Assembly: GCA_022511445.1 (NCBI GenBank)
Contig: JAFLVE010000108.1
Location: forward strand, 1 to 62,573
Source: Clostridiales bacterium
Lineage (GTDB): Bacteria; Bacillota; Clostridia; Christensenellales; Pumilibacteraceae
Direction: 5' to 3'
Length of the DNA: 62,573 nt
Shown: in pieces, positions 23,293 to 31,844 of the stretch
Layout of the letters: each line of letters starts with the position of its first letter
Position numbering within the stretch: position 1 is the first letter of the stretch
The notes under the pieces: model-generated
Told to the model about the DNA's origin: nothing
The model's database searches: none
What the model saw: the letters and a program-made list of their open reading frames with translations, nothing else
Made by a program: the position numbers and the translations under genes

Positions 23293-23544
23293 ATGAGTTA
23301 CATTTTTTCATTTTCTTCGAGAAACAGCGCGATGAGATTTTGTGATGCGGTAATTTATTACGGCGGATCGGCAAGCTATGTTAATACCCCCGCACTCGGT
23401 GACACCGGCTGCGGACTGTCGGTTAAGTGCGACGATTATTCGCTGTGCTACGGCGTGTACAACCGCGGAAACTATTCGGGGCTTAAGGGTGTGTACGAGT
23501 TCGACGGGTTTTCGTACAAGCCGATTTATAATGCAGGCAATTAA
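23293..23544 (+). CDS. DUF3343 putative Se/S carrier protein
   Basis: An 83-residue protein of the DUF3343 family: YIFSFSSRNSAMRF at the start and a central VNTPALGDTGCGLSVK, where the Cys in TGCGL is the likely sulfur or selenium-accepting residue. Family members usually lie near selenium or sulfur trafficking genes, which fits the divergent desulfurase 100 nt upstream. AGAGGA lies 12 nt before the ATG. The C-terminal half (NYSGLKGVYEFDGF) is not typical of the family and may be lineage-specific. Confidence 0.75.
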   Translation: MSYIFSFSSRNSAMRFCDAVIYYGGSASYVNTPALGDTGCGLSVKCDDYSLCYGVYNRGNYSGLKGVYEFDGFSYKPIYNAGN

Positions 23545-23554
23545 GTTAATTCTA

Positions 23555-23583
23555 TTTACTTTTTAACGGTTATGTGATAGAAT
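23555..23583 (+). promoter_or_regulatory. Promoter of nth, leaderless spacing
   Basis: TTTACT (23555-23560), a 17-bp spacer, extended TGA and TAGAAT (23578-23583). The nth GTG follows after 7 nt with no ribosome site. Confidence 0.7.
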
Positions 23584-23590
23584 ATATGAC

Positions 23591-24205
23591 GTGGAACGTC
23601 TACTATCCGAATTGAAAGAAAGATACCCCGACGCAAGATGCGCGCTCGATTACGGCAGCGTATTCGAGCTGTTAATTGCGGTAATACTTAGCGCACAGTG
23701 TACGGACAAGCGTGTCAACGTGGTAACCGCTACGCTGTTTAAGGTTGCAAACACGCCCGAGCAGTTTTGCGCCATGCCTTTACGCGAGCTTGAAAACCAT
23801 ATCATGACGTGCGGGCTGTACAAAAACAAGGCGGCAAACATTAAAAAATGCTGCGAGGTTTTGGTTTCCGAATACGGCGGAAAAGTGCCCGACACACTCG
23901 AGCAGCTTATTACGCTTCCGGGCGTCGGGCGAAAAACGGCAAACGTTATGCTTTCGGTAGCTTTCGATAAGCCCGCTATTGCGGTGGATACTCACGTTTT
24001 TCGCGTAGCGCACAGACTTGGACTGTCCCACGGAAAAACGCCCGACGACGTCGAGAGGGACTTATGTAAGCTTTTCGAGCCGAGCGAGTACAAAAACGTT
24101 CACCATTTACTTATAAGGCACGGGAGAGATTGCTGTCACGCGAGAAATCCCGAGTGCGGACAGTGCGTAATCTCTTGCCTTTGTCCGTCGGCTATAACGG
24201 AGTGA
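23591..24205 (+). CDS. nth: Endonuclease III
   Basis: A 204-residue DNA glycosylase/AP lyase that removes oxidised pyrimidines. The helix-hairpin-helix is LPGVGRKTANVM with catalytic Lys115, the catalytic Asp133 is in VDTHVFRV, and a [4Fe-4S] cluster is held by Cys182, Cys189, Cys192 and Cys198 in the standard C-X6-C-X2-C-X5-C spacing. It begins with GTG at the expected transcription start, so a leaderless message is likely. The obgE gene follows after 2 nt. Confidence 0.95.
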   Translation: MERLLSELKERYPDARCALDYGSVFELLIAVILSAQCTDKRVNVVTATLFKVANTPEQFCAMPLRELENHIMTCGLYKNKAANIKKCCEVLVSEYGGKVPDTLEQLITLPGVGRKTANVMLSVAFDKPAIAVDTHVFRVAHRLGLSHGKTPDDVERDLCKLFEPSEYKNVHHLLIRHGRDCCHARNPECGQCVISCLCPSAITE

Positions 24206-24207
24206 AA

Positions 24208-25464
24208 ATGTTTATAGACAGAGCAAAAATCTATATAAAAGCGGGTAACGGCGGAAACGGCTGTACCTCGTTCTATACCGAAAAATACGTTCCCAACGGC
24301 GGACCGGACGGCGGAGACGGCGGAGACGGCGGCAATATTGTAATCGCCGTCGGAGAAAATATCGCCTCTTTGTCCGAGTACCGTTTCGGCAAGCACTACA
24401 AGGCGGAAAACGGCGCGAACGGTGCGGGCAAAAACCGTCACGGCGCGAGCGGAGCCGACCTTGTGCTAAAAGTTCCGCGCGGTACGGTTGTGCGCGACGC
24501 GGACACCGACGCAATAATAGCCGACCTTTTCCATGCCGACGACAAAGTTACGGTTTTGTACGGCGGAAAGGGCGGAAAAGGAAACGCCAGGTTTAAGTCG
24601 TCACGCCGCCAAGCTCCCGGCTTTAGTCAGCAGGGCGAGCCGACCAAAGAGCACGCCGTAATTTTGGAGCTTAAAACGATAGCGGACGTGGGTCTTGTCG
24701 GATTCCCGAACGCCGGAAAATCGACCCTCCTTTCCGTGCTTACACGCGCCAACCCCAAAATAGCTTCTTACCCGTTTACAACGCTTTCTCCTAATCTCGG
24801 CGTGTGCATGGGCGACGATTTTTCTTTTACCGTTGCTGACATTCCGGGGCTTATAGAGGGCGCGAGCGAGGGTGCGGGACTCGGACATCAGTTCCTTCGT
24901 CACGTCGACCGCACGCGGATATTGATTCACGTTATAGACGCCGCCGCTTTCGACGGGCGCGATCCGATAAAGGATTATTACACCGTAAACGACGAGCTGG
25001 TAAAATACAATCCCGCACTTGCGGCGGTGCCGCAGGTTATTGCGCTTAATAAAACGGAGTGCGCGGATAAGGAAAAGGTCAAGGAGTTCCTGTCCGCCGT
25101 CGACGGAGAGATTATCGAAATCAGCTGCGTAACGCACGCGGGTATAAAAGAGCTTATCTACGCCGTAAAGGAAAAGCTGGCTACGCTTCCGCCGCAGGGT
25201 CCTATCGAATTCGAGCCGTTTGTATATCCCGATTCGGATCCCAACGCATTTACGGTTAGGCGCGGCGACGACGGCGCATTCGTAATAGAGGGAGAACTTA
25301 TCGAGCGGCTTGCCCGCACCGTCGTTTTGGAGGACAGAGACAGCTTTACGTACTTCCAGCGCAGGCTTGACGATTCGGGTGTAACAAAGGCGCTAAGGCG
25401 CGCAGGCATTAAAAACGGCGATATCGTGCGAATGCTCGACACGGAATTTACCTATGAGGAGTAG
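24208..25464 (+). CDS. obgE: GTPase Obg/CgtA
   Basis: A 418-residue GTPase involved in 50S ribosome assembly and stress response. It has the glycine-rich Obg fold (1 to about 158, with repeated GG motifs), a G domain with P-loop GFPNAGKST near 166-174, DIPGLIEGA and NKTE, and a C-terminal OCT domain (about 335-418). The ATG at 24208 sits 2 nt past the nth stop behind GGAG. In many Bacillota obgE precedes nadD, yqeK and rsfS, the same order as here. Confidence 0.97.
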   Translation: MFIDRAKIYIKAGNGGNGCTSFYTEKYVPNGGPDGGDGGDGGNIVIAVGENIASLSEYRFGKHYKAENGANGAGKNRHGASGADLVLKVPRGTVVRDADTDAIIADLFHADDKVTVLYGGKGGKGNARFKSSRRQAPGFSQQGEPTKEHAVILELKTIADVGLVGFPNAGKSTLLSVLTRANPKIASYPFTTLSPNLGVCMGDDFSFTVADIPGLIEGASEGAGLGHQFLRHVDRTRILIHVIDAAAFDGRDPIKDYYTVNDELVKYNPALAAVPQVIALNKTECADKEKVKEFLSAVDGEIIEISCVTHAGIKELIYAVKEKLATLPPQGPIEFEPFVYPDSDPNAFTVRRGDDGAFVIEGELIERLARTVVLEDRDSFTYFQRRLDDSGVTKALRRAGIKNGDIVRMLDTEFTYEE

Positions 25465-25467
25465 ATC

Positions 25468-27060
25468 ATGACCGAAGTAAAGAAAAAAACTCAAAAGATA
25501 GCCCTTTTCGGCGGAAGCTTCGACCCGCCGCATTTCGGGCACCTCGATATTGTAAAAAATCTCGAAAACGCGTTTGACAAGGTTATCGTCATTCCGGCGT
25601 ATATCTCGCCTTTTAAAGCGGGCGGAGCGTCGGACGAAAAGGTGCGTTTCAACCTTTGCAAAAAGCTGTTCACCTCAGTAAAAACGGAGGTAAGCCGCCG
25701 CGAGATATCCAAAAAGGACGTAAGTTACAGCGTCGACACGGCGGCGTACTTTAGCAAAAAATATAAGGGCGATAAGCTTTTTTGGGTGATTGGTAGCGAG
25801 GAACTTACTCGGCTGACGGAATGGCACAACATAGACGTACTGAAGAAACTTGTCACGTTTTTCGTGGTGCCGCGCCCCGGGTTTGCGCCCGGCGCGGATT
25901 TGCTGACTTTACTCAAAAAGCGCGGGATAAAAATAAAGCTCGCTTCTTTTAACGGCGTGAATATTTCGAGCACGGAGATCAGAATCGACCTCGCGTTCGG
26001 AAAAGAGAACAGGTTTTTGCCTGATATCGTAAAGAAAGCGGCGGATAAACACGGGCTTTTTAACCCGTACCGCCAGTATGTAAACGCGCTTTATAAATAC
26101 AACAATACCGATAAGCGCATATCCCATAGCTACGGCGTTGCGGTGCGCGGAGCGGAGCTTGCTAAGCTGTACGGCGGGAATGTAAACGACGCCGTTATAG
26201 CGTGTATACTTCACGACATTGCAAAGTCGGTAAACGTTGCGGACTACAAGAGCAAGGTCGATTTGCGCGGATTCCCCGAGCCTACCGTTCATTCTCCGAT
26301 AGGAGCGTATATAGCCAAGCGCGATTTCGACGTTTCGGACGAGATTGCTCACGCGATTAAAGTGCACACTACGGGAGACGCAGACATGAGCCTTCTCGAC
26401 GAGATAGTTTATCTTGCCGATAAAACGGAGGCGGGCAGAAACTATAACGAGGTGTTTTACTTCCGTTATCTGTGTGCGGTCGATCGTGAGCTTGCAATAT
26501 ACGCCGCTCTTAACGCCGTGCACGAGTTTAGGGATACCGAGCCGTGTGCCTGCGGCGAGCGCGCCATAGAATACTACGCGCACGTTTGCGCCGGTAGGAC
26601 TCTCCCCGCAATGCCGCCGCGGAATGTGGTTGCAGACGAGGAAACAAATAAGACGGAAGCGGAAGAAGAGACGGAACGGAAAGCTAAAAAAGCGTCCGTA
26701 AAACCTAACGCTTCGAGTACGGAGATTGCGGAGGCGGTAGCAAAGGAGCTCGACCTTCACAAGGGGCGCGACATCGATATTATCGATCTTGAGGGCAAGA
26801 CAATTGTCGCGGACTATTTTATTATTGCTTCGGCCTCGTCTTCGACGGCGGTTAAGGCGCTGTACGGATACGTGGAGGACATGCTTACCGAAAAATTCGG
26901 TTTGGACCCGTCAAAGCGCGATATCGACAGGGAATGGGTAGCGCTTGACTACGGCAGTGTTATCGTTCATATTTTTACCGACAGAACGCGCGAGTTTTAT
27001 AATATCGAACGCTTGTGGTCGGACGGAAGCAACGTCAGACGTTTCGGCGGGGTTGACTGA
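25468..27060 (+). CDS. NadD-YqeK-RsfS three-domain fusion protein
   Basis: A single 530-residue frame joins three proteins normally encoded by adjacent genes. Residues 1-200 are nicotinate-mononucleotide adenylyltransferase (GGSFDPPHFGH at 15-25, ISSTEIR at 166-172), for NAD synthesis. Residues 201-385 are a YqeK-type HD hydrolase, expected to split Ap4A symmetrically (ISHSYGVAVRG near 218, HD at 249-250, HSPIG near 275, ADKTEAGRNY near 317). A charged linker of about 30 residues (EETNKTEAEEETE) leads to an RsfS ribosomal silencing factor at about 416-530 (DIIDLEGKTIVADYFIIASA), which blocks 50S-30S joining. Every domain keeps its motifs, so this looks like a functional fusion, not an assembly error. 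Confidence 0.92.
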   Translation: MTEVKKKTQKIALFGGSFDPPHFGHLDIVKNLENAFDKVIVIPAYISPFKAGGASDEKVRFNLCKKLFTSVKTEVSRREISKKDVSYSVDTAAYFSKKYKGDKLFWVIGSEELTRLTEWHNIDVLKKLVTFFVVPRPGFAPGADLLTLLKKRGIKIKLASFNGVNISSTEIRIDLAFGKENRFLPDIVKKAADKHGLFNPYRQYVNALYKYNNTDKRISHSYGVAVRGAELAKLYGGNVNDAVIACILHDIAKSVNVADYKSKVDLRGFPEPTVHSPIGAYIAKRDFDVSDEIAHAIKVHTTGDADMSLLDEIVYLADKTEAGRNYNEVFYFRYLCAVDRELAIYAALNAVHEFRDTEPCACGERAIEYYAHVCAGRTLPAMPPRNVVADEETNKTEAEEETERKAKKASVKPNASSTEIAEAVAKELDLHKGRDIDIIDLEGKTIVADYFIIASASSSTAVKALYGYVEDMLTEKFGLDPSKRDIDREWVALDYGSVIVHIFTDRTREFYNIERLWSDGSNVRRFGGVD

Positions 27061-27941
27061 TGCGGTTTGAGGTTGATTTAATAAAAGCGCTGCAAACGCT
27101 TCGCAGTCCGTTTATGGACATATTAAATCAGTTTCTGTCGTTTTTCGGCACGGAGACCTTTTTCCTTATAATAGCCGTCGTACTGTACTGGGTTGTCGAT
27201 AAGGCGTTTGCCCACAGATTTTTTAACGTGTATATCCTCGGCGTTGCGGTTACAAGCGTGATGAAAATCGGGTTTAAGCGCGTCAGACCTTTTAACGCAT
27301 ATCCGAACGAGGTTGTAAGCATACAATCGCCCGAGCCGAGCTATTCGTTTCCGTCGGGTCATACGCAAACCGTTTCCACCGTGGGTACGGTCCTTTCCTT
27401 AAAGTACGGAAAGCAATACAGAATTGTCCCGATAGCTGCCGGAGTGCTGACGCTTCTTGTAATGCTTTCGAGAATGTATCTCGGTCAGCACTATTTATCG
27501 GACGTGTTTTGCGGGCTTACCGTCGGCGTGTTCTGCTCGATATTATTCAATATTCTCCTTTCTTTTCTCGGTAATAAAGAGGAGTGGTTTGCTCTCGGCG
27601 CTATTGTCCTGTCCGTTGTGCTTATTTGCGTGCTCGCGGGTCTAAACAAGCTCGGCGAGAGCGAGGATTTATTAAAAGGAATCGGCGCGTTCGCGGCGTT
27701 TAACATCGGGTATTATTTCGAAAAGCGATATATTCGTTACGATATAAAGGCCACGCGCGTTTGGTGGAAATTGCTTATCCGTCTTGTCGTCGGCGGCGGA
27801 GTGACCGTTGCCGTCCAGCAGCTTTTTAAGCTGTTTTTGCCGCAGGAAGAGCCGATGCTGTATTGCTATTTACGATACTTTATTATGGCGTTATGGGCGT
27901 CGCTCGGCGCGCCTGCGGTGTTTAAGGCGGTAAAGATTTAG
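27060..27941 (+). CDS. PAP2-family phosphatase
   Basis: A 293-residue membrane phosphatase for lipid pyrophosphates or phosphatidates, perhaps recycling undecaprenyl pyrophosphate. The three PAP2 motifs are complete: KRVRP at 73-77, PSGH at 98-101 and SR-X5-H-X3-D with Arg138, His144 and Asp148. Several membrane helices surround them, and the C-terminal 100 residues add further helices. Its ATG overlaps the stop of the fusion gene (TGATG). Confidence 0.92.
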   Translation: MRFEVDLIKALQTLRSPFMDILNQFLSFFGTETFFLIIAVVLYWVVDKAFAHRFFNVYILGVAVTSVMKIGFKRVRPFNAYPNEVVSIQSPEPSYSFPSGHTQTVSTVGTVLSLKYGKQYRIVPIAAGVLTLLVMLSRMYLGQHYLSDVFCGLTVGVFCSILFNILLSFLGNKEEWFALGAIVLSVVLICVLAGLNKLGESEDLLKGIGAFAAFNIGYYFEKRYIRYDIKATRVWWKLLIRLVVGGGVTVAVQQLFKLFLPQEEPMLYCYLRYFIMALWASLGAPAVFKAVKI

Positions 27942-27979
27942 CGTTGCGTTTTAGTGGCGAAGATACTAAAGGATATAAA

Positions 27980-28411
27980 ATGCCTAACGATATAAAAAAA
28001 GTGTATAAAGTAAAAACCGCGCGGCAGATGGAAGAGCTCGGAAAAAAAATGGCTCTATCTCTTGTCGGCGGGGAGGTCGTACTCCTTACGGGTGAGCTCG
28101 GCGCGGGTAAAACCGTGTTTTGTAAGGGGCTCGCCAAGGGACTCGGCGTTACCGCGCCCGTCGTTTCTCCCACGTTTACTATCATGAACGAGTATTTTGG
28201 GAGAGTTAAGTTTTGCCATTTCGACGCTTATAGGCTTTGCGATTCGGACGAGGCGTACGCCGCAGGACTGGACGACTTTATCGGCGACGGAGAAACCGTT
28301 TGCGCGGTAGAGTGGTGGGAAAATATCCGCGACATGTTCGACGGACTGAATACGGTAAAAATCTGTATAGAAAAAACCGATTACGGCAGGGAGGTTACCG
28401 TCCTAAAATGA
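27980..28411 (+). CDS. tsaE: tRNA t6A synthesis ATPase TsaE
   Basis: A 143-residue P-loop ATPase that works with TsaB and TsaD in making N6-threonylcarbamoyladenosine at position 37 of ANN-reading tRNAs. Walker A is GELGAGKT at 38-45; the HxDxYR-like element FDAYRL is near 77-82 and the VEWWEN segment near 107-112. I start at ATG 27980, 6 nt after AAAGGA. It overlaps tsaB by 4 nt (ATGA). Confidence 0.95.
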   Translation: MPNDIKKVYKVKTARQMEELGKKMALSLVGGEVVLLTGELGAGKTVFCKGLAKGLGVTAPVVSPTFTIMNEYFGRVKFCHFDAYRLCDSDEAYAAGLDDFIGDGETVCAVEWWENIRDMFDGLNTVKICIEKTDYGREVTVLK

Positions 28412-29025
28412 ACGTTTTGATGATTGACACCGCGGAAGGGACAAGAGTGCTTCTTTGCGCGGGCGATAAAAGCTATTACAAAGAGAATTTATCCAACGCG
28501 GGCGCGGAGACGCTTATGCCGCTTATCGACGGCGTTATATGCGACGCGGGACTTGAGGTAAAGGATATCGACCTGTTCGGCGCGTGCGTAGGTCCCGGCT
28601 CGTTTACGGGATTAAGAGTGGGGCTGACAACCGTAAAAACGCTTTGCTATGCGCTCGGTAAGCGCTGTTTTGCCGTAAACAATCTAAAGCTGAATTCATA
28701 TAACAATAGTAGCGGTAAGGTTGTTTCCGTCGCGCACGCAGGCAACAACGTGTGCTATATCGCGGTATTCGACGGCGATAAAACCGTAGAGGAAACCCGG
28801 TGCGTGACGGCGGACGAGGCGCACAAAATAATAGAAGTGCACGCAGGCTTTGCCGTATCTACCGACGTCAAGCTGTCCGGAGCCTTTTCGGGCGTGGCAG
28901 GCGTGGGAGAGAGGGAGCTTAAAATAGCGGTACAGAAGCATTCCAAAGACGTAATCGACCAAAAAGAGCTTTTGCCGCTGTACGTAAGAAAGGCTCAACC
29001 AGAGCGCGGCGAGGGTGACCTTTGA
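28408..29025 (+). CDS. tsaB: tRNA t6A synthesis protein TsaB
   Basis: A 205-residue protein of the TsaB (YeaZ) family, the inactive ASKHA-fold partner that holds TsaD in the t6A complex. It has MIDTAEG at the start and GPGSFTGLRVGL at about 62-73. tsaD itself is not in this window. The gene overlaps both neighbours by 4 nt, giving the common tsaE-tsaB-rimI order. It is somewhat shorter than the usual 220-240 residues, with a reduced C-terminal half. Confidence 0.93.
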   Translation: MNVLMIDTAEGTRVLLCAGDKSYYKENLSNAGAETLMPLIDGVICDAGLEVKDIDLFGACVGPGSFTGLRVGLTTVKTLCYALGKRCFAVNNLKLNSYNNSSGKVVSVAHAGNNVCYIAVFDGDKTVEETRCVTADEAHKIIEVHAGFAVSTDVKLSGAFSGVAGVGERELKIAVQKHSKDVIDQKELLPLYVRKAQPERGEGDL

Positions 29026-29462
29026 GTGACTCTCTTTTAATTCGGCGCGCGTTCCTCTCCGACGTAAGTAATATCGCCGCGGCGGAAAACGCCTACATCG
29101 ACTGTCCGTGGACGGAAGAACAAATCACAGCCGAGCTTACCAAAGACAACGCGCTGTTTTTTGTTGCTACAATTAACGGCGAGTTTGCGGGATACGTTTC
29201 CGCACTGTGCGCCGCCGACGAGTGCGAAATAGCCAATATCGCCGTTACGGAAGGGCTTCGGAGGCACGGAGTAGCGACAAAGCTACTCTTGTCGCTGATA
29301 GCTTCGGCAAAGCAATTGGGAGCGAGTTCCGTATACTTGCTTGTAAGCGAGGCAAATTCGGCGGCAAAAGCGTTGTACGGCAAGCTTGGGTTTTCCGAGG
29401 TCGGCAGGCGGAAATCGTACTACGGAACATCAGACGCGGTGATTATGAGGCTAAACGTGTAA
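29022..29462 (+). CDS. rimI: RimI-type N-acetyltransferase
   Basis: A 146-residue GNAT enzyme expected to acetylate the N-terminal residue of ribosomal protein S18, or another protein, from acetyl-CoA. It shows CEIANIAVTEGLRRHGVATKLL (beta4 and the R/Q-X-X-G-X-G/A pyrophosphate loop), then LVSEANSAAKALYGKLGF and a final VIMRL strand. It starts at TTG overlapping the tsaB stop, behind GAGGGTG. Synteny with tsaB supports the assignment. Confidence 0.9.
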   Translation: MSDSLLIRRAFLSDVSNIAAAENAYIDCPWTEEQITAELTKDNALFFVATINGEFAGYVSALCAADECEIANIAVTEGLRRHGVATKLLLSLIASAKQLGASSVYLLVSEANSAAKALYGKLGFSEVGRRKSYYGTSDAVIMRLNV

Positions 29463-29494
29463 AACGCCGTTCTTCACCGCCGTCGGGGAGAATT

Positions 29495-30211
29495 ATGAAG
29501 GAACGTTTTGCAGGAGCCGAGTGTGAATACGAATGCAACTTTACTCAAAGCGACGGCGAGCGCGTGGTGTTGTTTCTTCACGGCTGGGGCGGTTGTATTA
29601 AGTCCTTTTCGGCGGCGTACAATGCCGTAACGGAGCTTGGTTATAAAGCCGTAAACTTCGCTTTTCCGACCGAAGTTCCGCCCGAATGGGGGGTTTACGA
29701 GTACGCGGCGCACGTGCACGAGTTTATAAGAAGTCATAACATTATCAATCCGATAGTCGTCGGACACAGCTTCGGCGGGCGCGTGGGGATTATCCTTGCG
29801 GCAAAAAACGTATGCGGCGGACTTGTGCTTGTCGACAGCGCGGGAATGAAACCGAGACCGAATTTATTAAAAAAACTGCGCGTCGCACGGTATCACTATC
29901 GCGTTAAGCACGGGAAACCGCTTGACGGAATGGGATCTAAAGATTATAATAGTTTAGATAAGTCGATGCGACCTGTGTTTGTCCGGATTGTAAATACTTT
30001 TTTAGAGCGGCTTCTCGGACTTATCAGCTGTCCCTCTCTTATTGTTTGGGGCAGGCGCGACAAGGATACTCCGCCTTATATGGCGAGACGGATTAACCGA
30101 GGAATAAAAGGAAGCAAACTCGTTTATCTCGACGGCGATCACTTTTGTTACTTGCAGTCGCATTATGCTTTTATAAATCTTCTTAAAACTTTTTTATCGG
30201 AAACGGTGTGA
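29495..30211 (+). CDS. Alpha/beta hydrolase
   Basis: A 238-residue serine hydrolase with HGWG (29-32, oxyanion region), nucleophile elbow GHSFGG at 90-95 (Ser92), Asp in GRRDKDTP near 195 and His in GDHF near 219. The substrate is unknown; small esters are likely. I start at ATG 29495, 6 nt behind GGGGAG; a longer frame overlaps rimI without a ribosome site. It overlaps the Mur ligase gene, which suggests co-expression and perhaps a role in wall metabolism. Confidence 0.85.
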   Translation: MKERFAGAECEYECNFTQSDGERVVLFLHGWGGCIKSFSAAYNAVTELGYKAVNFAFPTEVPPEWGVYEYAAHVHEFIRSHNIINPIVVGHSFGGRVGIILAAKNVCGGLVLVDSAGMKPRPNLLKKLRVARYHYRVKHGKPLDGMGSKDYNSLDKSMRPVFVRIVNTFLERLLGLISCPSLIVWGRRDKDTPPYMARRINRGIKGSKLVYLDGDHFCYLQSHYAFINLLKTFLSETV

Positions 30212-31788
30212 TGGATTTTTACATTTCGGTAGCATTAATAGCGGTTTCGGTGGGGCTTTCGGTTGCCGCCGCGTCGCCTATTCTTAAGATATTACAGCTT
30301 TCCGGGTACAAAGCCAAGGGCGTTTTTGCCTGGTGGAAGGCGACAAAGTACGACACGCTTATTCGGTACATAGCGCTTACGGCGTTTTCGTTTATTGCTA
30401 TGATTGTATTCGTCGGGTGTTTCGAGGTGTACGAATACGTCAGATACTGCGCGGTTGCGTTTTATATCGTGCTTGCAGTCGTGTTTGTGGCATCCTGCGG
30501 AAAGACGGGCTCAAACTCGCTAAAGTACACGGGCAGAGTAAAACGCATAATCGTTTTGGTATTGTTCTTGAATCTGATTGTCGGCGCCGGAATAGCGTTT
30601 GCGGCGTACTACTCGCCGTACTGCCAAACTCTTGCGGCGCTGTTCGGCATTTTTACTCCGTTTATCGTAATGCTTTCTTGCGGCGTTCTTACTCCGTTTG
30701 AAAAGCTTAATAACCGTAAATACATTAAGCTCGCCAAAAATAAGCTTGCCGAGCACAAGCCGACGGTTATAGGTATAACGGGCAGCTACGGCAAAACGAC
30801 GGCTAAAAACATTCTTCGCGCCATGCTCTCGGAGTGCGACAGCGTGCTTGCAACCCCGGGCAGCTTCAATACGCCTATGGGAGTAACTAAAACCGTAAAC
30901 GACAGCTATAACGGCGAAAGGTATTTTATCGCCGAGATGGGTGCGCGTTACGTAGGCGATATTAAAGAGCTTTGCGACATTGTTTCTCCCACATTCGGCA
31001 TTATAACCGCCGTGGGCGACATGCATATCGAAACGTTTAAGACCCGCGAAAATGTAGCTAAAACCAAATTCGAGCTTGCGGAGCATTTACCCGAAAGCGG
31101 ATACGTAGCGCTTAACGGTTACAACGAGGGTAGTGGCAATCTTAAGGACAGACAGTGCCGTTGTACGGTAGAGTGCGTGGGCGATGGAAACAGGATATAT
31201 TACGACGGCGTCACGGTTGGCGCGGACGGTACCTCGTTTAATCTTTACATAGACGGGGAAAAGCATGAGGTGTCTACTAAGCTTCTCGGCGCGCATATTC
31301 CCGAGCTCGTGTGCGTATGCGCCGCGGTTGCCGATAAATTGAACGTGCCGCACGAGGCGATAGTGCGCGGAGTGAAAAAGCTCGAGCCGGTAGAGCACAG
31401 GCTTTGCCTCGTACCCTCCGTAAACACTTCCGTTACGGTTATCGACGACGCATACAACTCCAATCCGATGGGAGCGAAAAACGCATTGCAGGTTTTAAGT
31501 AAGTTCGGCGGCAAAAAGATTATCGTAACTCCCGGGTTTGTTGAGCTCGGTGCGCTCGAAAAGGAGAGTAACACGGAGCTCGGTAAGAACATAGCGGCGG
31601 TGTGCGACTACGCGTTTTTGGTTGGCTCGCGCGCGGAGGATATCAAAAAGGGCGCGGAGAGCGCTGGAATGAACGTAGATTCAATTCGTGTCTTCCCGTC
31701 GCGTGTAGAGGCGGTTAAAGCGCTGTCAGAGATTACGGAAGAAAAGACGGTGCTTTTCGAAAACGACTTGCCCGATAACTTAAAGTAA
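30211..31788 (+). CDS. Membrane-anchored MurF-like Mur ligase
   Basis: A 525-residue ATP-dependent ligase of the MurF kind, preceded by about 165 residues with four membrane helices. The P-loop is GSYGKTT at about 191-197; FNTPMGVTKTV, the EMGARYVGDI segment and DDAYNSNP match MurF. MurF joins D-Ala-D-Ala to UDP-MurNAc-tripeptide. The membrane-bound form is seen in several Clostridia and may replace or supplement the soluble enzyme. The ATG at 30211 overlaps the hydrolase stop; a GTG three bases earlier is also possible. Confidence 0.87.
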   Translation: MDFYISVALIAVSVGLSVAAASPILKILQLSGYKAKGVFAWWKATKYDTLIRYIALTAFSFIAMIVFVGCFEVYEYVRYCAVAFYIVLAVVFVASCGKTGSNSLKYTGRVKRIIVLVLFLNLIVGAGIAFAAYYSPYCQTLAALFGIFTPFIVMLSCGVLTPFEKLNNRKYIKLAKNKLAEHKPTVIGITGSYGKTTAKNILRAMLSECDSVLATPGSFNTPMGVTKTVNDSYNGERYFIAEMGARYVGDIKELCDIVSPTFGIITAVGDMHIETFKTRENVAKTKFELAEHLPESGYVALNGYNEGSGNLKDRQCRCTVECVGDGNRIYYDGVTVGADGTSFNLYIDGEKHEVSTKLLGAHIPELVCVCAAVADKLNVPHEAIVRGVKKLEPVEHRLCLVPSVNTSVTVIDDAYNSNPMGAKNALQVLSKFGGKKIIVTPGFVELGALEKESNTELGKNIAAVCDYAFLVGSRAEDIKKGAESAGMNVDSIRVFPSRVEAVKALSEITEEKTVLFENDLPDNLK

Positions 31789-31805
31789 TAACGAAAAAAA
31801 TCACG

Positions 31806-31832
31806 GCGCCGAGTAAGTTTAGTCGGCGTTTT
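31806..31832 (+). terminator. Terminator of the nth-to-Mur-ligase run
   Basis: CGCCGA / TCGGCG stem with a TTTTATTT tail. Confidence 0.7.
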
Positions 31833-31844
31833 ATTTGAGGAATT

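Noticed and set aside
25909-26760. A 283-codon open frame on the minus strand
   Set aside because: It lies inside the NadD-YqeK-RsfS gene and is Arg-rich with no domain, as expected for an antisense shadow.
25468-27060. Sequencing frameshift merging three genes
   Set aside because: A frameshift would break frames rather than remove both stop codons, and the linker between the HD and RsfS domains has normal fusion-linker composition.
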